A stretch of 29,567 bases of DNA from Paramacrobiotus richtersi (lineage: Eukaryota > Tardigrada > Eutardigrada > Parachela > Macrobiotidae), in NCBI GenBank assembly GCA_034698045.1, contig JAQGAU010000381.1:1-29567 (forward strand). The letters run 5' to 3'. A program made the translations under genes and the position numbers. Position 1 is the stretch's first letter, and each line of letters begins with the position of its first letter. The notes under the pieces were generated by a model. The model searched no databases, was not told the DNA's origin, and worked only from the letters and a program-made list of their open reading frames with translations. Shown here one piece after another: positions 29,415 to 29,567 of this stretch.

Positions 29415-29567
29415 TACTGAGCCTGCTTGGTGGCGAACATCCACTCACGCACCCCAATCAATGTAAGGAGGCCAGTTCTTAGGGCAACGCTTTTTCAGCT
29501 TGGTCAGCATAAGAACGAAGTTGCGCGAACAGGCTATTCTTGCGGCCACTTTTAGCAACATAGACGG
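29415..29567 (-). pseudogene. Second LINE ORF1-like copy, runs off the right edge
   Basis: The minus frame reads VYVAKSGRKNSLFAQLRSYA and DQAEKALP. After a one-base shift comes NWPP, and after another GVREWMFATKQAQ. This is clearly paralogous to the RRM-like end of the protein at 9057-10086 (VYTAKNGRKNSLFARVGTYA, NWP, GVRVWMFAP). It differs by many substitutions, so the two insertions are old or from different subfamilies. Only the C-terminal part is inside the window. Confidence 0.6.

Noticed and set aside
1..29567. tRNA, rRNA and CRISPR features
   Set aside because: No tRNA T-loop and anticodon arrangement, no rRNA core sequence and no regularly spaced repeat array were seen.

Overview
The window looks like repeat-rich, gene-poor nuclear DNA of an invertebrate animal. 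The phylum cannot be fixed from the sequence. The evidence is short GT-AG introns (57 and 61 bases), a TATA/initiator promoter, and pieces of five transposon classes: LINE, Ty3/gypsy, Ty1/copia, FLYWCH-type MULE and Tc1/mariner-like. No long intact gene is present, and most open frames are short and unrelated to known proteins.

Left end (1-5.5 kb): a SAP-like protein starts on the minus strand and runs off the left edge, with a TATA box and initiator upstream. An older open frame with an in-frame TAG lies just above it. Two LINE polymerase tails on the plus strand follow, at 2.5-2.75 kb and 4.95-5.5 kb.

5.8-13.7 kb: there is a two-exon orphan model (5806-6199), a foldback element (8386-8990), a LINE ORF1 remnant with a coiled coil and an RRM-like end (9057-10086, minus), and a G-rich minisatellite arranged as an inverted repeat (12.25-12.54 kb).

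13.7-18.3 kb: there are two phase-matched exons of an orphan minus-strand gene, a 1.1-kb TIR element of Tc1/mariner type, the 3' end of a copia polyprotein next to its LTR start, a degenerate tandem array, and the first copy of a roughly 410-bp dispersed repeat.

18.3-21.6 kb is the most informative block. A dead FLYWCH/MULE transposase gene (minus) is split near its last codons by a long-TIR element that left a 6-bp target duplication. The left arm of that element was itself hit by a 362-bp MITE flanked by TA. Skipping the inserts, the transposase frame resumes and stops, and the two arms align, so the order of events can be read directly.

23-25.3 kb: a short LINE tail ending in ATGAA repeats abuts a degraded Ty3/gypsy pol (reverse transcriptase, RNase H, integrase), followed by a polypurine tract and LTR start. 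25.8-28.6 kb: a spliced orphan gene on the minus strand is the best host-gene candidate. A second dispersed-repeat copy lies in its large intron. The right edge holds a second LINE ORF1 copy related to the one at 9 kb.

Family names rest on recalled motif patterns, not on database searches. Exon models rest on splice consensus and reading phase only.
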